From: Sternotherus odoratus
Taxonomy: Eukaryota > Chordata > Testudines > Kinosternidae
Length of the DNA stretch: 64,000 bases
NCBI GenBank assembly: GCA_032164245.1
Contig: JAVMKO010000001.1
Location: forward strand, 247,451,644-247,515,643
Reading direction: 5' to 3'
Positions within the stretch are counted from its first letter, which is position 1; every line of letters begins with the position of its first letter. Positions 53,821 through 64,000 of the stretch are shown here, one piece after another. Position numbers and translations under genes: made by a program. A model generated the notes under the pieces. That model did not search any database, was not told the DNA's origin, and saw only the letters and a list, made by a program, of their open reading frames with translations.

Positions 53821-55745
53821 AAATTTCACTGTAGAATGTGATAAGAAATATATCTACCCACTAGCCTATTGGTTAGCCCAATCCAATGTGGCAATTTAGG
53901 ACATGTGTGCATAAGCAAGAATGCTGCCAATTTTCCTTTCTTCTTGATACAAATCCAATCATTAGGATCTGTCAAAGCCCCAGCATTCTTCAGCACAGTA
54001 TAGGGCTGGTGCCTGTTCTCCCACATGCACAAAAAAACACCACATCACCTCTGTCCTCAGTCAGTGCTGGGACCTCTCAATATGTCATTATCCACTGCTT
54101 TTCTTGGCATAAGGAGTTTTCACGTTGACATTTTGCTCTAACGTATGGACAAAAGCTTGACTTAAAGATCCATTTGCATATAACCCCAAAGTAATTAGTA
54201 AAGGTTGTCCTACAGAGTTTCATTCTATTGTTTGTTAAGTAGGAATTTTTATATATAAAAAGCAATTACAACACACTATATATATATAGTGTGTTGTAAT
54301 TGCTTTGTTTTCTGTGAAATTACCAAAATAATTTGCCTTCAAAATGAGGATGGTGAATCTAGTGCTCCGAGAAGCTAGAAAAATCTCAAGAGGTTTGATG
54401 TTTTCCATTCAGGTAAAAAAATAAAATGTCAAATGAAGTTTAAACTAACTGACAGTAAGCCAGGGTCAGATAAAGTGCATATTATTTCAAGGTCAAAAGC
54501 CAGATGATTCTAAAAGACAGTAGCTCAGAGAGCAACTTGTTTTTATTGCAAAGCCTTTGAGTGTTGTTCTCTATTCTTCATAAGTTTTAATAAAGATGGT
54601 TCACTGGTGGGTACCTGGAATAAACACATGCAGACATATCACTTTTCTTTCTTAAGAAATGTCTGCAGTAGATGGTGTTTAACATTTTTATGCCTTTGTG
54701 ACTCTACATATCCTTGATTTCATCACTCCCTGGGTGCTGTAGCTTATTTTCCAAGTTAAACAAAGACATTGGCAGAGGAACTACAAAGTGTTCTAATCTC
54801 CTGACCCCCACGCTGACAGTTCAATATATTTTAGAACAACGAAAGATATGGAAGTGGAATTATGATACAAGCAGTCATTTCAAAAGAATGTTTTATACAT
54901 TTATTGCTTTACTGTGTAGTGCAACTACTGTAGTTTTAAGAGAGCAAGGACATACATCTGGAAAATAAAACATAATGATTGTGGCTCACTGGAACTAAAA
55001 GATAAAAATATCTGTCACATACAATTGTACAGAAAATGTGAGATTATTGGTTTCTTAGGGATTTATTAATATGATATATTTCAATTCTGACTGGCTGTGA
55101 GAGGAGGGTGACGGTGGGGAAATTGCCACATAGCTGATGACTTGCAATCATTTTGTAAAGTGTTCTGATCTTATTTTTCACCTGTATCTAAAATTCACCC
55201 ACTTAACTAGAAAGAGGTGCTCTCCACTCAGCAGGCAGTCTCTTGCAGTGACTGTACGAGCCCATAGTCAGGCTTCAAATGTCACCACATTGCCATCTTA
55301 CTGTGAATGACTGAAATTTACTTCCCATTGTTAGTGGTGCTGAAAATTGCTACTAGATTCCACAGTTCATGATATATTGTCCAAAGTGAAAACATATTCA
55401 GGACTGAACTGACCTTTAAGAAAACTGCACTTTCATCCTCAAAATACTGGACTAGTGCAATATTTTATTTAAAAGGTTAGTTGGAAAAGGGTAAGGATTG
55501 TTGCTTGGAACACGTGTCTTCACATAATTCTGGGGTGTCAAAATGTAAGAAAAAAATAGCCATTGATTACTCAGCTAACCAGGAGGTGTTTCGGGAAAGT
55601 TGCATAGATGAGAATAATTTTGCTAATCTGGTTGAGAAGGAAGAAAATACTTATTTCTAATACATATTATTCATGTTGAGGCCCCATCTGAAATCAGGGC
55701 ACCATTATGTTAGAGGCTTTCCATACTAAGAGTTCCCTGAACAGT
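53821..55745. other. Unassigned sequence with a perfect palindrome
   Basis: Apart from the palindrome at 54259-54306, no gene or repeat was recognised. An oligo-T/TA/oligo-A mirror (tttttatatataaaaa, 54246-54261) directly precedes the palindrome. Confidence 0.4.
54259..54306. repeat. Perfect 48-bp palindrome
   Basis: aaagcaattacaacacacta followed by a TA-rich centre and the exact reverse complement. There is no spacer: the axis lies between 54282 and 54283. It could extrude as a cruciform. It is too short for a MITE and has no obvious flanking duplication. Confidence 0.95.
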
Positions 55746-55748
55746 TTA

Positions 55749-56431
55749 TAATCTAAGGACTTGTCTACACAGCAAGTTCCTGAGCTGTAGCATTGTGCTT
55801 GCAAGATGTTAGTGTGTGGCAAGCTGGTATGGATATTGTGGCAAATTGCCAGCACTTTTATGGTGGGTCCCGCACTTTCACCTCTTGTTAGGGGTTCAGG
55901 GAGCCATTTCTTGCCTATGAACAAGGTATTAACTGCCCCACCAGTATCCTAGGGGAGGGGAGGGGAGAGGGAGGGACCCAGGCCCACCCTCTACTCCGGG
56001 TCCCAGCCCAGGGGCCCTGAGGATATCAGTAAACCACTCAAATTAGCTATTCCTTCCCCTGGGCTACTTCCCTCTCCTACCCTTCAGCTTGTGGGTCTTC
56101 CTGCCCTCTCTCTACACAAGCCGGGTGTCTCTTTACCTAGGGTCTTCTTGGTTCCAAACTCTCCTCCAAACTGCTCACTGCTCCAACTCCTCCAAACTAC
56201 TCTCTGCTCCAACTCCTTTCCTCCTCCCCTGTCTGCCTGAAGCAGGGGGGGTTATTTATTTATTTTATTAACAGGGCCTTAATTGCTTGCAGGTGTTCCA
56301 ATCAATCTACCGCCAGCTTCCCTAGTCCACAGGGAGTCACGCCTCAATTAGCTCTGAACTTACGTATCTCCCCTCAAGCACTCTACCGCAGCTCCCTGAC
56401 CCTCCTCTATCACAATATGTAGACATAGCCT
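55749..56431. mobile_element. Small MITE split by an LTR
   Basis: The left part, 55749-55836, starts taaggacttgtctacacagc. The right part, 56415-56431, ends atatgtagacatagcc, which pairs with the left end as an inverted repeat (GGctatgtctaca type). The pre-insertion element was about 105 bp. Its termini resemble those of the MITE at 45077-45340. The LTR at 55837-56414 interrupts it. Confidence 0.65.
55837..56414 (-). mobile_element. Solo LTR with 4-bp duplication
   Basis: On the plus strand it starts TGTGGCAAATTGCC and ends CCTCTATCACA, giving TG...CA ends. It is flanked by atat at 55833-55836 and 56415-56418. On the minus strand a TTAATAAAATAAATAA word near 56265 could serve as TATA or polyadenylation signal, and the U3-like ggaacacctgcaagcaatta precedes it. 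A ggggaggggaggggag run lies near 55950. No coding region. Confidence 0.75.
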
Positions 56432-57635
56432 ATGTACACAAAAGAGACAAAAGGTGTGAGAAGGGAAGGATTTGTGCACCCCTGCCTAGTGTTATAGATA
56501 TGGGACTGAGGTACAAGGAGCTTTAGTAACTTCCCATGGTCAGACAGAATGTCTATGACAAAGTTAAATATTAAACCCAAGTCTCCTGAGATCTATTCAA
56601 ATGTCCTGACCACAGAATCATCCTTCTCCCTGCAATGGTTCATAAAGGGTTGATTTCTTGTGTAGCTAGGATAGTTTGCAACAGCCCTAGAGTTAACAGA
56701 AGGAGCAATAAAATAACCTGATAGCAGAGTTAACAATTTTAGGAGTGCTGACCACAAACAGCCTTTTCCCCATCCTTTATCAGTGGTAAGGACAAGTATT
56801 AAATATATGATTAATCCTTTTTAAGGATAAGAATGTAGAGGAATGCTTGCTGTAAGTGCTAATTGGCTGTAATACTAAGGTATCAGATTAAAGAGGGTAA
56901 CAACTTCTCTCAGAATGACAGATACATCTGAGAGATCCATGGAAGACTTTTTAGACTAAGGAGAAGTGACAGAAGTAATGATCATATGTGTATGCAGTAA
57001 GATGAGTGTGTTAGAAGCACAACATTGGGAAAACAGAATGGCATAAAGACTGGTAACCATAAGGAGAGGTGAAAAAAAGAGAGAAATAATTATATTAATG
57101 GATTAATTAACTGTTCAATAAGTTTTGCATCCTACATATCTCTTAATATCCTTTTGGGGAAAAAAGGGTGAAATTTTGGCATTTGGATTTGTTCCTTGTC
57201 AGCATGAAACTGAGATCTTTCAAAACTTTTCAAGAACAGATAGCAACGTACCCTAAAATAACCAATAGCCTTCTGGTCAGGACACTTACATGAGCTGTGG
57301 GAGGCCCACACTCAGTTCTCTACTCTGCATCATTTGGAGCAAGGGTTTGGACCTGTTTCCCACATCTCATGTGAATGCCCTAACCACAGGTTATTGACTC
57401 TCCATTGGTGGTGCTTTCTGTCTCTTAGATGTTGACCAGAAATTCTATCCTGGACCCAGGAATTTTTTTCCTGACTAAAGATTACTCAGAGCTAATATAT
57501 TTCCATAAAAAAGTGTCAGCTTTGATGAATCTGACAAAAAATTAGTTAAAATATTCATGACTAGCTCTACTATCTTGGTGGCTAAGTAAACTCCAGTTAT
57601 TCATGACTGAATACTGGGTGACATTATAGAATTTT
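56432..57635. other. Unassigned sequence
   Basis: No gene or repeat recognised. Confidence 0.35.
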
Positions 57636-57639
57636 GGAA

Positions 57640-58300
57640 GCCATTATGATCCGTCACTAGCTGCACACACTCAGTAGCTAGCCTCCCAAAAATCTGTCAC
57701 ACACCATCTATCTCTTTGCAGGTAGTCTCCTACAACAATGACCCCTCACTATTCTTTCCATGATATCTCTCTCAAGGTTATTTCCATCTCTATGCCTGAT
57801 GTGACCAAAGTACATATGTTCACACCCATTGATTTCCAAGAGTAGAGTCTGCTTCTCTCCAATAATATTTCTAACATTAATGTTTGTCACCTTTTCTGTC
57901 CAGGATATATGCAAGACTCTTTGCTGGAAACACATCTAAAAGTCTTCCATTTTCTTTCTGTTAGCTACATTCGTTATCAAAAATGTGTATCCATAAGTCG
58001 TGATGGGGGAAAAAAAAGGTTTTTACCAGTTGATCTTTTATATACATTTCAAGAAACTATGTTTTTCCACAGTTGTATAAGAGGGCCTTGGCTAAGTGTG
58101 CCATCCCTAAATGATTTCTGATTTCTTTAGATCAGCTTCCTTGGTTGGATATGTATGATCCCAGATAAGAAAATTACTTTACCACCTCTACAGCTTGACC
58201 ATTAATCACAATGTTTGCTTGCATCCTGTTATCATTGATCATGTCAACATATGCTCAACTCCTAACGTGGAGCTAATAGAAGAGAAATAGAAGACTTCAT
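57640..58300 (-). pseudogene. LINE reverse transcriptase C-terminal fragment
   Basis: On the minus strand near 58230 the sequence reads VINGQAVEVVK, then FSYLGSYI with SKEI (RT thumb). Frame 57708-57935 gives QQRVLHISWTEKVTNINVRN, GEKQTLLLEINGCEHMYFGH and IRHRDGNNLERDIMERIVRG, the conserved R-x-L-x-I-x-W...YFGH...ERDIM pattern of RTE/jockey-like LINEs. It is a different copy and probably a different subfamily from the elements at 13695 and 48486. Frameshifts separate the parts. Confidence 0.75.
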
Positions 58301-60375
58301 TGTGTATTTTGTAGATATGAACTCCTTAGAAAACTCGTTACCAACAGAAGAGAGATAATTTTTCAGGGTCAGCATTCATGAATATTACTAAGCTGCACAA
58401 CGTTCCTGGGGACTGGTGATATCATTAAAAAAATGAAGTTGATGAGACTAAGTGCAATTTTCCACTTAATAATTAAATGGAATTGTTTCCCTAGTCATTT
58501 ATACCTGTTCAGAGGGGTATTTCTCAAAGGCAAATTGCTGAAATTTTAGAATTTTAATTAAGAAAATATGAAATGTTATCTTTCAGTTCCACAGTTAACC
58601 TCTGCTTTGGACTGAGCCACTACAGTGACTCAGAGGAGCTGTATGGCAAGCTTCCTGACAGGATTTCATCTCCTATGATGCATTTGTGGTCACAGGATTT
58701 CCATGGTACACCACAGTGGCTCAAGTGGACAAGTACCATTGTGCATTCTGGGAGATGTATTCTTACTGGGGAGTCTGTCACATAGGAGAGAATGGAGGCA
58801 ATTTTAAAATTAATAAGCCTCCTCGCATGCTTAAAGCTAAGAACAATCGTAAGTGTTTAGAGAAGTGAACCCTTAATAATTCCTCTGTCTTCTAATGTAA
58901 AAACCTTTCATATATTTTCAATCTGTTATGTCTTCCAAACACACATTTAGTCATCACTTATAAAAGCTATAAATATTTATTAGTAGTTCTTGTAGGGCCT
59001 TAATCCACAACCATTACTCACATTATTCAGCATTTGCTCATTAAATAATGTGAAGGTTGCACAATCGGGCCCTACATCTTTCCCAATCCCTCTCACTGCA
59101 AAACATTTGTTTTGTTAATGTTGCTCTATGCTTATACATATGATATGCTATGATTAGAATTCTACACTTGAACAAACTAATATAGTAATATATATATAGT
59201 AACTGAGGATTTAACATGTGAGGATTCAAAGAAGAGGTAGCCAGGAAAAAAAAACCCCACAGGAATGTTCAGCAGTATTGTTGAGGAATGAAATGTATTC
59301 TGCTAGGATAAATGGCATAAATACTTTGGCTGCCACTGAAGTGAGTTTAGATAGAAATTTGGATAATAAAAGTAGCCAGGTAATTCACTGCTGTAGCAAC
59401 AGATCTCTTGGGTAGTTAGAAATAGCAAATAAGCCAATATTCTTCCAGATAAGACAGGCCTGTAAGAGCTTGGCTTGAATCTTTATCATGGGGATTTTAA
59501 TTACCCTGATATTGATTTTGATAACAACTATGCAAAAACAGGGAAAGAGGTTCTTCTAGAAGTGCAGAATTGCTTCTTCTTTTTTTAACACAAAGTTTGC
59601 TAAACAGCCTGCATAGTTAGAGGCAATTCTATATCTAGTCCAATGATCTAAGTATAATAAATGAGGTTGATGATAAGGAGCATGCAGGATCCAGTGAATA
59701 CAAAATCATTAGGTTTGAAATACTGAGGAGGTTTTGTATCAGAGAAATAAACATAAAATGTTTGATTTCAGAAAAGCTGACTTTGAAACACTCAGAAGAA
59801 TTTTGACTGGGATTCTATAACACTTAGGAAATTTGCTGATGACATTGAAACAACTAAATAAACTGTACAGGGGCAAGTTGTAGTAGGAAGCAACCAATAG
59901 CAAGGAGTAAAAGAAACTGGGGGTATTTCAGCTTAGTTGCCTTTTGTGGTACAGATGCGCTCTGGGTTTCGCAAGACCCAACTTATTGCAAATCCACATT
60001 TATGGGAAAAGTTCTGTAAGCTAAACATAGGAGGGTTTGGAGGGGGTTTGTTTGTTTTTAGATTAATGGTCGGAGATATGATTCTGACTTATGCAAAATT
60101 TGACTTACAGAAGTCGTTCCAGAATGGAAAGCTTTTGTTAGTCGGGAAGTGTCTGTACAGCTCTTCCCATGTGTCCTCTTGTGGTGCAAGTTCCTTCAGG
60201 GTATGATCACTCAGTACACAAAATTACCCAAATTCTTCCCACTAGTTCACACACCATCTTTAATATCCACGCAAAACATGGCTTAAGAAATTAATTGTTT
60301 TTAAAACACATCAGCAAATAACTCGAGTGCCTTCAGATTTGCAATAGATATATGACGAAGAAAACTGACACCACT
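58301..60375. other. Unassigned sequence
   Basis: AT-rich. The block at 58570-58800 (ctttcagttccacagttaac ... ggagatgtattcttactggg) has SINE-like composition but I cannot assign it. Nothing else recognised. Confidence 0.35.
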
Positions 60376-60720
60376 AAGACTACATCTACACTACATCCCA
60401 GTATTGATGGCACCCAGCACAGGTTCGGTTACACTGAGTTAAAAACAAGCTGTGTCCACCCCGCAGTGTGTAGCTACGTATGTAGAGAAAGATTCGGGTA
60501 GCAGTGAAAGGTTTCAACAGCTTCCCATTGCTGGAATCTTTCCCTGCTGTAAGGAAGGGATCCAGCAACAGGGAGCTGCGGGAGCCTTTCCCTGCTTCTG
60601 GAGACTTTCCCTTCAGTGGGGAAAAGGTCCAACAGTGGGAGCTGGCAGAGCCTTTGTCTGTTGCCTTCTTGAAGCTGCAAAAGAGGACTTCAGTCAGTAC
60701 ACAAACCATCGATGCCAAGA
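60376..60720. repeat. MITE-like block with internal repeats
   Basis: Starts actaagactacatctacact, resembling the tgtctacac MITE termini at 45077 and 55749. It continues with three degenerate copies of a tttccctgct...ggga unit (60540-60640) that read as Ser/Gly/Pro-rich frames on both strands. The opposite terminus is not visible. Confidence 0.4.
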
Positions 60721-61435
60721 AAGCTATGCTCTCACAGTGGGCTAAAAGGTCTGGCTTGCAGCAAAATAACCTCTGTATGAATAAGCTTTACCACAAGCTA
60801 AAAAACCAGTACCTTGGACCAATTCTGGATTTTTTCAGCTAATACGTTCATATTGATGCTCCTTCAATCCCTTAAGATACATCCTGTTTATCACGTATCC
60901 CTCTTAAAGCCTTACATGGAGCATAGCTGCTTCTACCGCCCTAGTTCCAATGGCATTTAGGAATATATAGTCCACACTATCCTTAACTGCAGAGTGGGAG
61001 ATTATGCCCACTCATTGATTGGGAAGGCTGTGATCCTCAGGAGCACTCCTGGGAACCTGCTGCCCATGTCCATGATCTGATAAAAATATTTCATTAATGC
61101 CATCTGGATAAATGAGGCCTGGTACCAACTTGAAGGAAGGGCACACTGGCAATCTGCAGAGTCTGGGTGAGCTGACATTCCCACATGATCACAGAGAGGC
61201 CCTGTAGACCTCCATCCAAGGAGCACTGTGGAGCTTGGGTGCTGCATGGAGTACTGCCGAAAGGGTCCAGAGTGACAGCATCCTGTGTCCCTCTGAGTGG
61301 CCAAGTGCACTCTTTAATCCTGGAGGATGCCCCAGGAAGTTGTCTGGGCAATTATATAGACATCTGGTCTGCTGTGACTCCAGATCTTGCTTTCTGATCT
61401 CCTGTTTTTACATTCAGAAAAGGGAACTACACAAA
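60721..61435. other. Unassigned sequence
   Basis: Overlapping short frames on both strands at 61002-61453 have no recognisable domain. Confidence 0.35.
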
Positions 61436-61780
61436 AATGAGGAAACTACTTAAGCAGAAATTAAAAGGTAAAGTTTCAAAAGGAAAAATCCTGCAAGCTG
61501 CATGGAAACTTTTTTAAAAGACTATAGGAGAGGTTCAAGTTAAATGTGTACCCCAAATTACAAAACATAGTAAGAGGACCAAAAAAGTGCCACCATGGCT
61601 AAACAACAAAGTAGAAGAAGCAGTGAGAGGCAAAAAGACATCCTTTAAAATTTGGAAGTTAAATGTTGTTGAGGAAAAGGAGCATAAACTCTGGCAAGTG
61701 AAGTGTAAAAGTATAATTAGCCAGACAAAAAACAGACAAACTTGAAGAGCAACTAGCCAAAGACTTAAAAACTAACAGAA

Positions 61781-61797
61781 AAAAAAAAAAAAAAAGG
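61781..61797 (+). repeat. A homopolymer in the LINE
   Basis: A run of about 17 A interrupts the linker region of the LINE coding remnant. Confidence 0.85.
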
Positions 61798-62190
61798 ACA
61801 TCAGAAGCAGGAAGTCTGTCAAGCAGTCGGTGGGGTCCATTGGATAATCGAGGAGCTAACGGATCACTCAAGGAAGATAAGGCCATTGTGGAGAAGCTAA
61901 ATGAATTGTTTGCATTGGTCTTCACTTCAGAGGATGTGGGGGAGATTCCCACATGTAAGCCATTCTTTTTAGGTGACAAATCTGAGGAACTATCTCATAT
62001 TGAGGTGTCATTTGAGGAGGTTTTGGAACAAATGGATAAAGTAAACAATAATAAGTCACCAGGGCCAGATGGTATTCACCCAAGAGTTCTGAAGGAACTC
62101 AAATGTGAAATTGAAGAACTACTAACTGTGGTATATACCCTATAATTTAAACTTCCTTCTGTACTAGATACCTGGAGGATAGCTAGTGTG

Positions 62191-62822
62191 TAGTGCCCTT
62201 CAAAATTCACAGTCCATTTTGGTCAGTTTCACAGTGATAGGATTTTTAAAATAGTAAATTTCATGATTTCATCTATTTACATCTGAGATTTCATGGTGTT
62301 GTAATTGTAGGGGTCCTGACTGAAAAGAGAGCTGTGGAGAGTTCACAAGGTTATGGTACGGGGGTGGGTGCTGATGGTACTGCTATTCTTATTTCGGTGC
62401 TATTTTTTATGGTGGCATTGCCTTTAGAGCTGGGCCGCTGGAGAGTGGCAGCTGCCAGCTGAGAGTCCAGATCTGAAGGCAAAGACATTGCTTGCAGCTG
62501 CACAGAAGTAAGGCTGGCACGGTATGGAATTGCTACCCTTACTTCTGCACTGCTGCCTGCAGAGCTGGGCCCTCAGTCAGCCACTGCCACTTTCCAACCT
62601 CCCAGTTCTGAAGGCAGTGCAGAAGTAAGGGTGGCAATACCATGACCCTCCCTAAAATAACTTTGTGGCCCCCCCTGCAACTCCCTTTTGGGTCAAGACT
62701 CTCAATTTGAGAAACGCTGGCCTCCCCGTATAGGGTAAAGGCACAAAAAAGACCAGATTTCATGGAGGGAGACCAGATTTCATAGTCCGTGACACACTTG
62801 TCATGAATTTGATAGGGCCTTA
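62191..62822. mobile_element. hAT element (TAGGGCCC-type), 632 bp, nested in LINE
   Basis: The ends are tagtgcccttcaaaattcac and gaatttgatagggcctta, an imperfect inverted repeat. Flanks are ctagtgtg (62183-62190) and ctaatgtg (62823-62830), an 8-bp duplication with one mismatch. The LINE frame (RIASV then continuing) is restored by removing it. The interior has a cagaagtaagggtggcaat inverted pair and, at 62700-62719, the reverse of a cagcgtttctcaaat-type hAT terminus. No transposase. Confidence 0.88.
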
Positions 62823-63209
62823 CTAATGTGACACCATGAAAAAAAAAATTCCAGAGGCAATCCTGGCAATTACAGGCTCATAAGCCTAACTTCAGTGCTG
62901 GGTAGATTTGTTGAAACTATAGTAAAAACCAGAATTATCAGATACATAGATATGTTGTTGGCTTTTGTAAAAGGAAATGGTGGCTCATCAGTTTATTAGA
63001 ATTCTTTGAGGTGGGCCAACAAACATGTGGACAAGGGTGATCCAGGGATATAGTGTACTTGGACAACGTCCTTCACCAAAGGCTCTTAAGCAAAGTTATC
63101 AGTCATGATATAAGAGGAAAGGCCATCTTCTGTATCAGTAACTGGTTAAAAGGCAGGAAACAAAGGGTAGGAATAAAGTGTCAGTTTTCAGAATGGAGAG
63201 AGGTAAATA

Positions 63210-63640
63210 AAGTCTTGTAGCACCTTATAGACTAACAGATTTTAGGGATCATGAGCTTTCGTGGGCTAAGACCCACTTCATCAGATGAATGTTAATATTC
63301 ATTATTAACTTAATATTTACTTAATAAATTAATATTAAGTACTTAATATTAACCTTGAATGGCTCGCCAATTACGAAAGCAGTTTCTCCTCTCTGGGCAT
63401 TCACACCTCCAAATCACCTGCTGGGTACAAGTCTGGAAGTGGGCCTCACCCACCCTGATTGAATTTACCTTGCTTTCTTGCCTCCATATTTATACTTGCC
63501 TCTGGAGATTTCCACTACATTCATCTGATTAAGTGGGTCTTAGCCCATGAAAGCTCATGATCCCAAAAATTTGTTAGTCTAAGGTGCTACAAGACTCTTT
63601 GTTGCTTTTGCAGATCCAGACTAACACGGCTACCCCTCTG
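63210..63640. mobile_element. Foldback element nested in LINE
   Basis: The right end is actaacacggctacccctctg-like at 63620-63640. The arms agcaccttatagactaacag ... gctttcgtgggctaagaccc (63220-63280) and gggtcttagcccatgaaagc ... ttagtctaaggtgctacaag (63533-63593) are inverted copies. The left terminus (cagaggggtagccgtg type) is missing. taaata flanks it on both sides (63204-63209, 63641-63646). The loop contains an AT-rich ttaatatt palindromic stretch. A very common sauropsid repeat type. Confidence 0.8.
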
Positions 63641-64000
63641 TAAATAGTGGTGTTCCCCAGAGATCTCTATGGGTACTAGTGCTGTTCAATATAATGGTAA
63701 ATGATCTGGAGAAAGAGGTAATGAGTGATGTGACAAAATTTGCACACAATACGAAATTACTCGAAACAGTTAAGTCCAAAGCAAAAATTACAAAGGGATC
63801 CCAGTAATTGACAGGGCAACAAAATTGCCAGATTAAATTCATTGTTCATGAATGCACAGTAATGCACTTTGGAAAACACCTTCCCAAGCATACATACAAA
63901 ATGATGGGATATAAATTAGCTGTTAATACTCAAGAAACAGATCTTAGCGTCACGGAGAGTTCTATGAAAAAATCCACTCAATGTACTCAGTCAAAAAGCT

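Larger units (their letters stand above)
61440..64000 (+). pseudogene. CR1-family LINE ORF2, split twice, runs off the window
   Basis: Plus strand. 61560-61700 holds the linker KKVPPWLNNKVEEAVRGKK and HKLWQVKCKSIISQTKN. 61840-62145 reads LNELFALVFTSEDVGEIPT, HIEVSFEEVLEQMDKVNNNK and SPGPDGIHPRVLKEL (RT fingers). After the first insertion: NYRLISLTSVLGRFVETIVK. 63050-63200: LHQRLLSKVISHDIRGKAIF and KGRKQRVGIKCQFSEW. After the second insertion: SGVPQRSLWVLVLFNIMVND, then KFAHNTKLLE, where the catalytic FADD is FAHN. The order is that of CR1 RT. Stops and the FAHN change show it is dead. The 3' end is beyond the window. Confidence 0.88.

Overview
The window looks like repeat-dense intergenic or intronic DNA from a non-avian sauropsid. 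A turtle is the best guess and a crocodilian is the alternative. This rests on the mix of repeats: many CR1 LINEs with the 8-base 3' tail, L2, an RTE-type LINE, MIR-like SINEs, a tRNA-derived SINE with a CR1-like tail, a Penelope-like element, Ty3/gypsy elements of the Gmr1 type, ERV-type solo LTRs, many hAT-type MITEs with 8-bp target duplications, and Helitrons. I found no exon of a host protein-coding gene, no functional RNA gene and no CRISPR. Every long open frame is either retroelement debris or runs through tandem repeats.

Layout. 0-9 kb: a SINE in a TA microsatellite, a CR1 broken by a hAT, an ERV-type solo LTR (4139-4894) and a long LTR-like element with 44-bp tandem repeats (7481-8769). 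9.9-12.5 kb: a Helitron filled by a 45-bp GC-rich minisatellite. 13-15 kb: a CR1 tail, half a hAT MITE and a decayed LINE reverse transcriptase. 16.9-18.4 kb: a broken hAT transposase with a BED zinc finger (minus strand). 18.5-21.3 kb: CR1 fragments and an unidentified repeat. 21.3-22.8 kb: Penelope-like sequence in inverted arrangement carrying two nested DNA elements. 23.6-24.3 kb: a hAT element. 25.9-26.5 kb: an LTR. 28.7-31.4 kb: a long CR1 ORF2 fragment interrupted by an LTR.

32.5-40.0 kb is one decayed Ty3/gypsy element on the minus strand. Its parts run gag (40.0-39.5 kb), integrase (37.4-36.7), reverse transcriptase (36.6-35.9), RNase H (34.1-33.5), LTR (33.45-32.5). Integrase lies upstream of reverse transcriptase, the order known for Gmr1-like elements. 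The element is split by CR1 copies (one of which holds an ERV-type LTR), a Helitron, several hAT MITEs and an unknown repeat.

40.1-44.3 kb: chimeric hAT material and a second gypsy fragment (plus strand) with a nested hAT. 44.6-46.2 kb: an L2 ORF2 remnant. 48.5-49.6 kb: an RTE-type LINE with a 5' inversion and a perfect 11-bp target duplication. 49.9-51 kb: two MIR SINEs, one holding a hAT MITE. 51.7-53.8 kb: two LTRs. 54.3 kb: a perfect 48-bp palindrome. 55.8-56.4 kb: an LTR inside a MITE. 57.6-58.3 kb: a LINE fragment. 61.4-64 kb: a CR1-family ORF2 with two nested DNA elements, running off the window end.

The elements do not form a working pathway. The window is best read as layered insertions whose nesting gives their relative ages. 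All family names are judged by eye from motifs and termini; no database search was possible.
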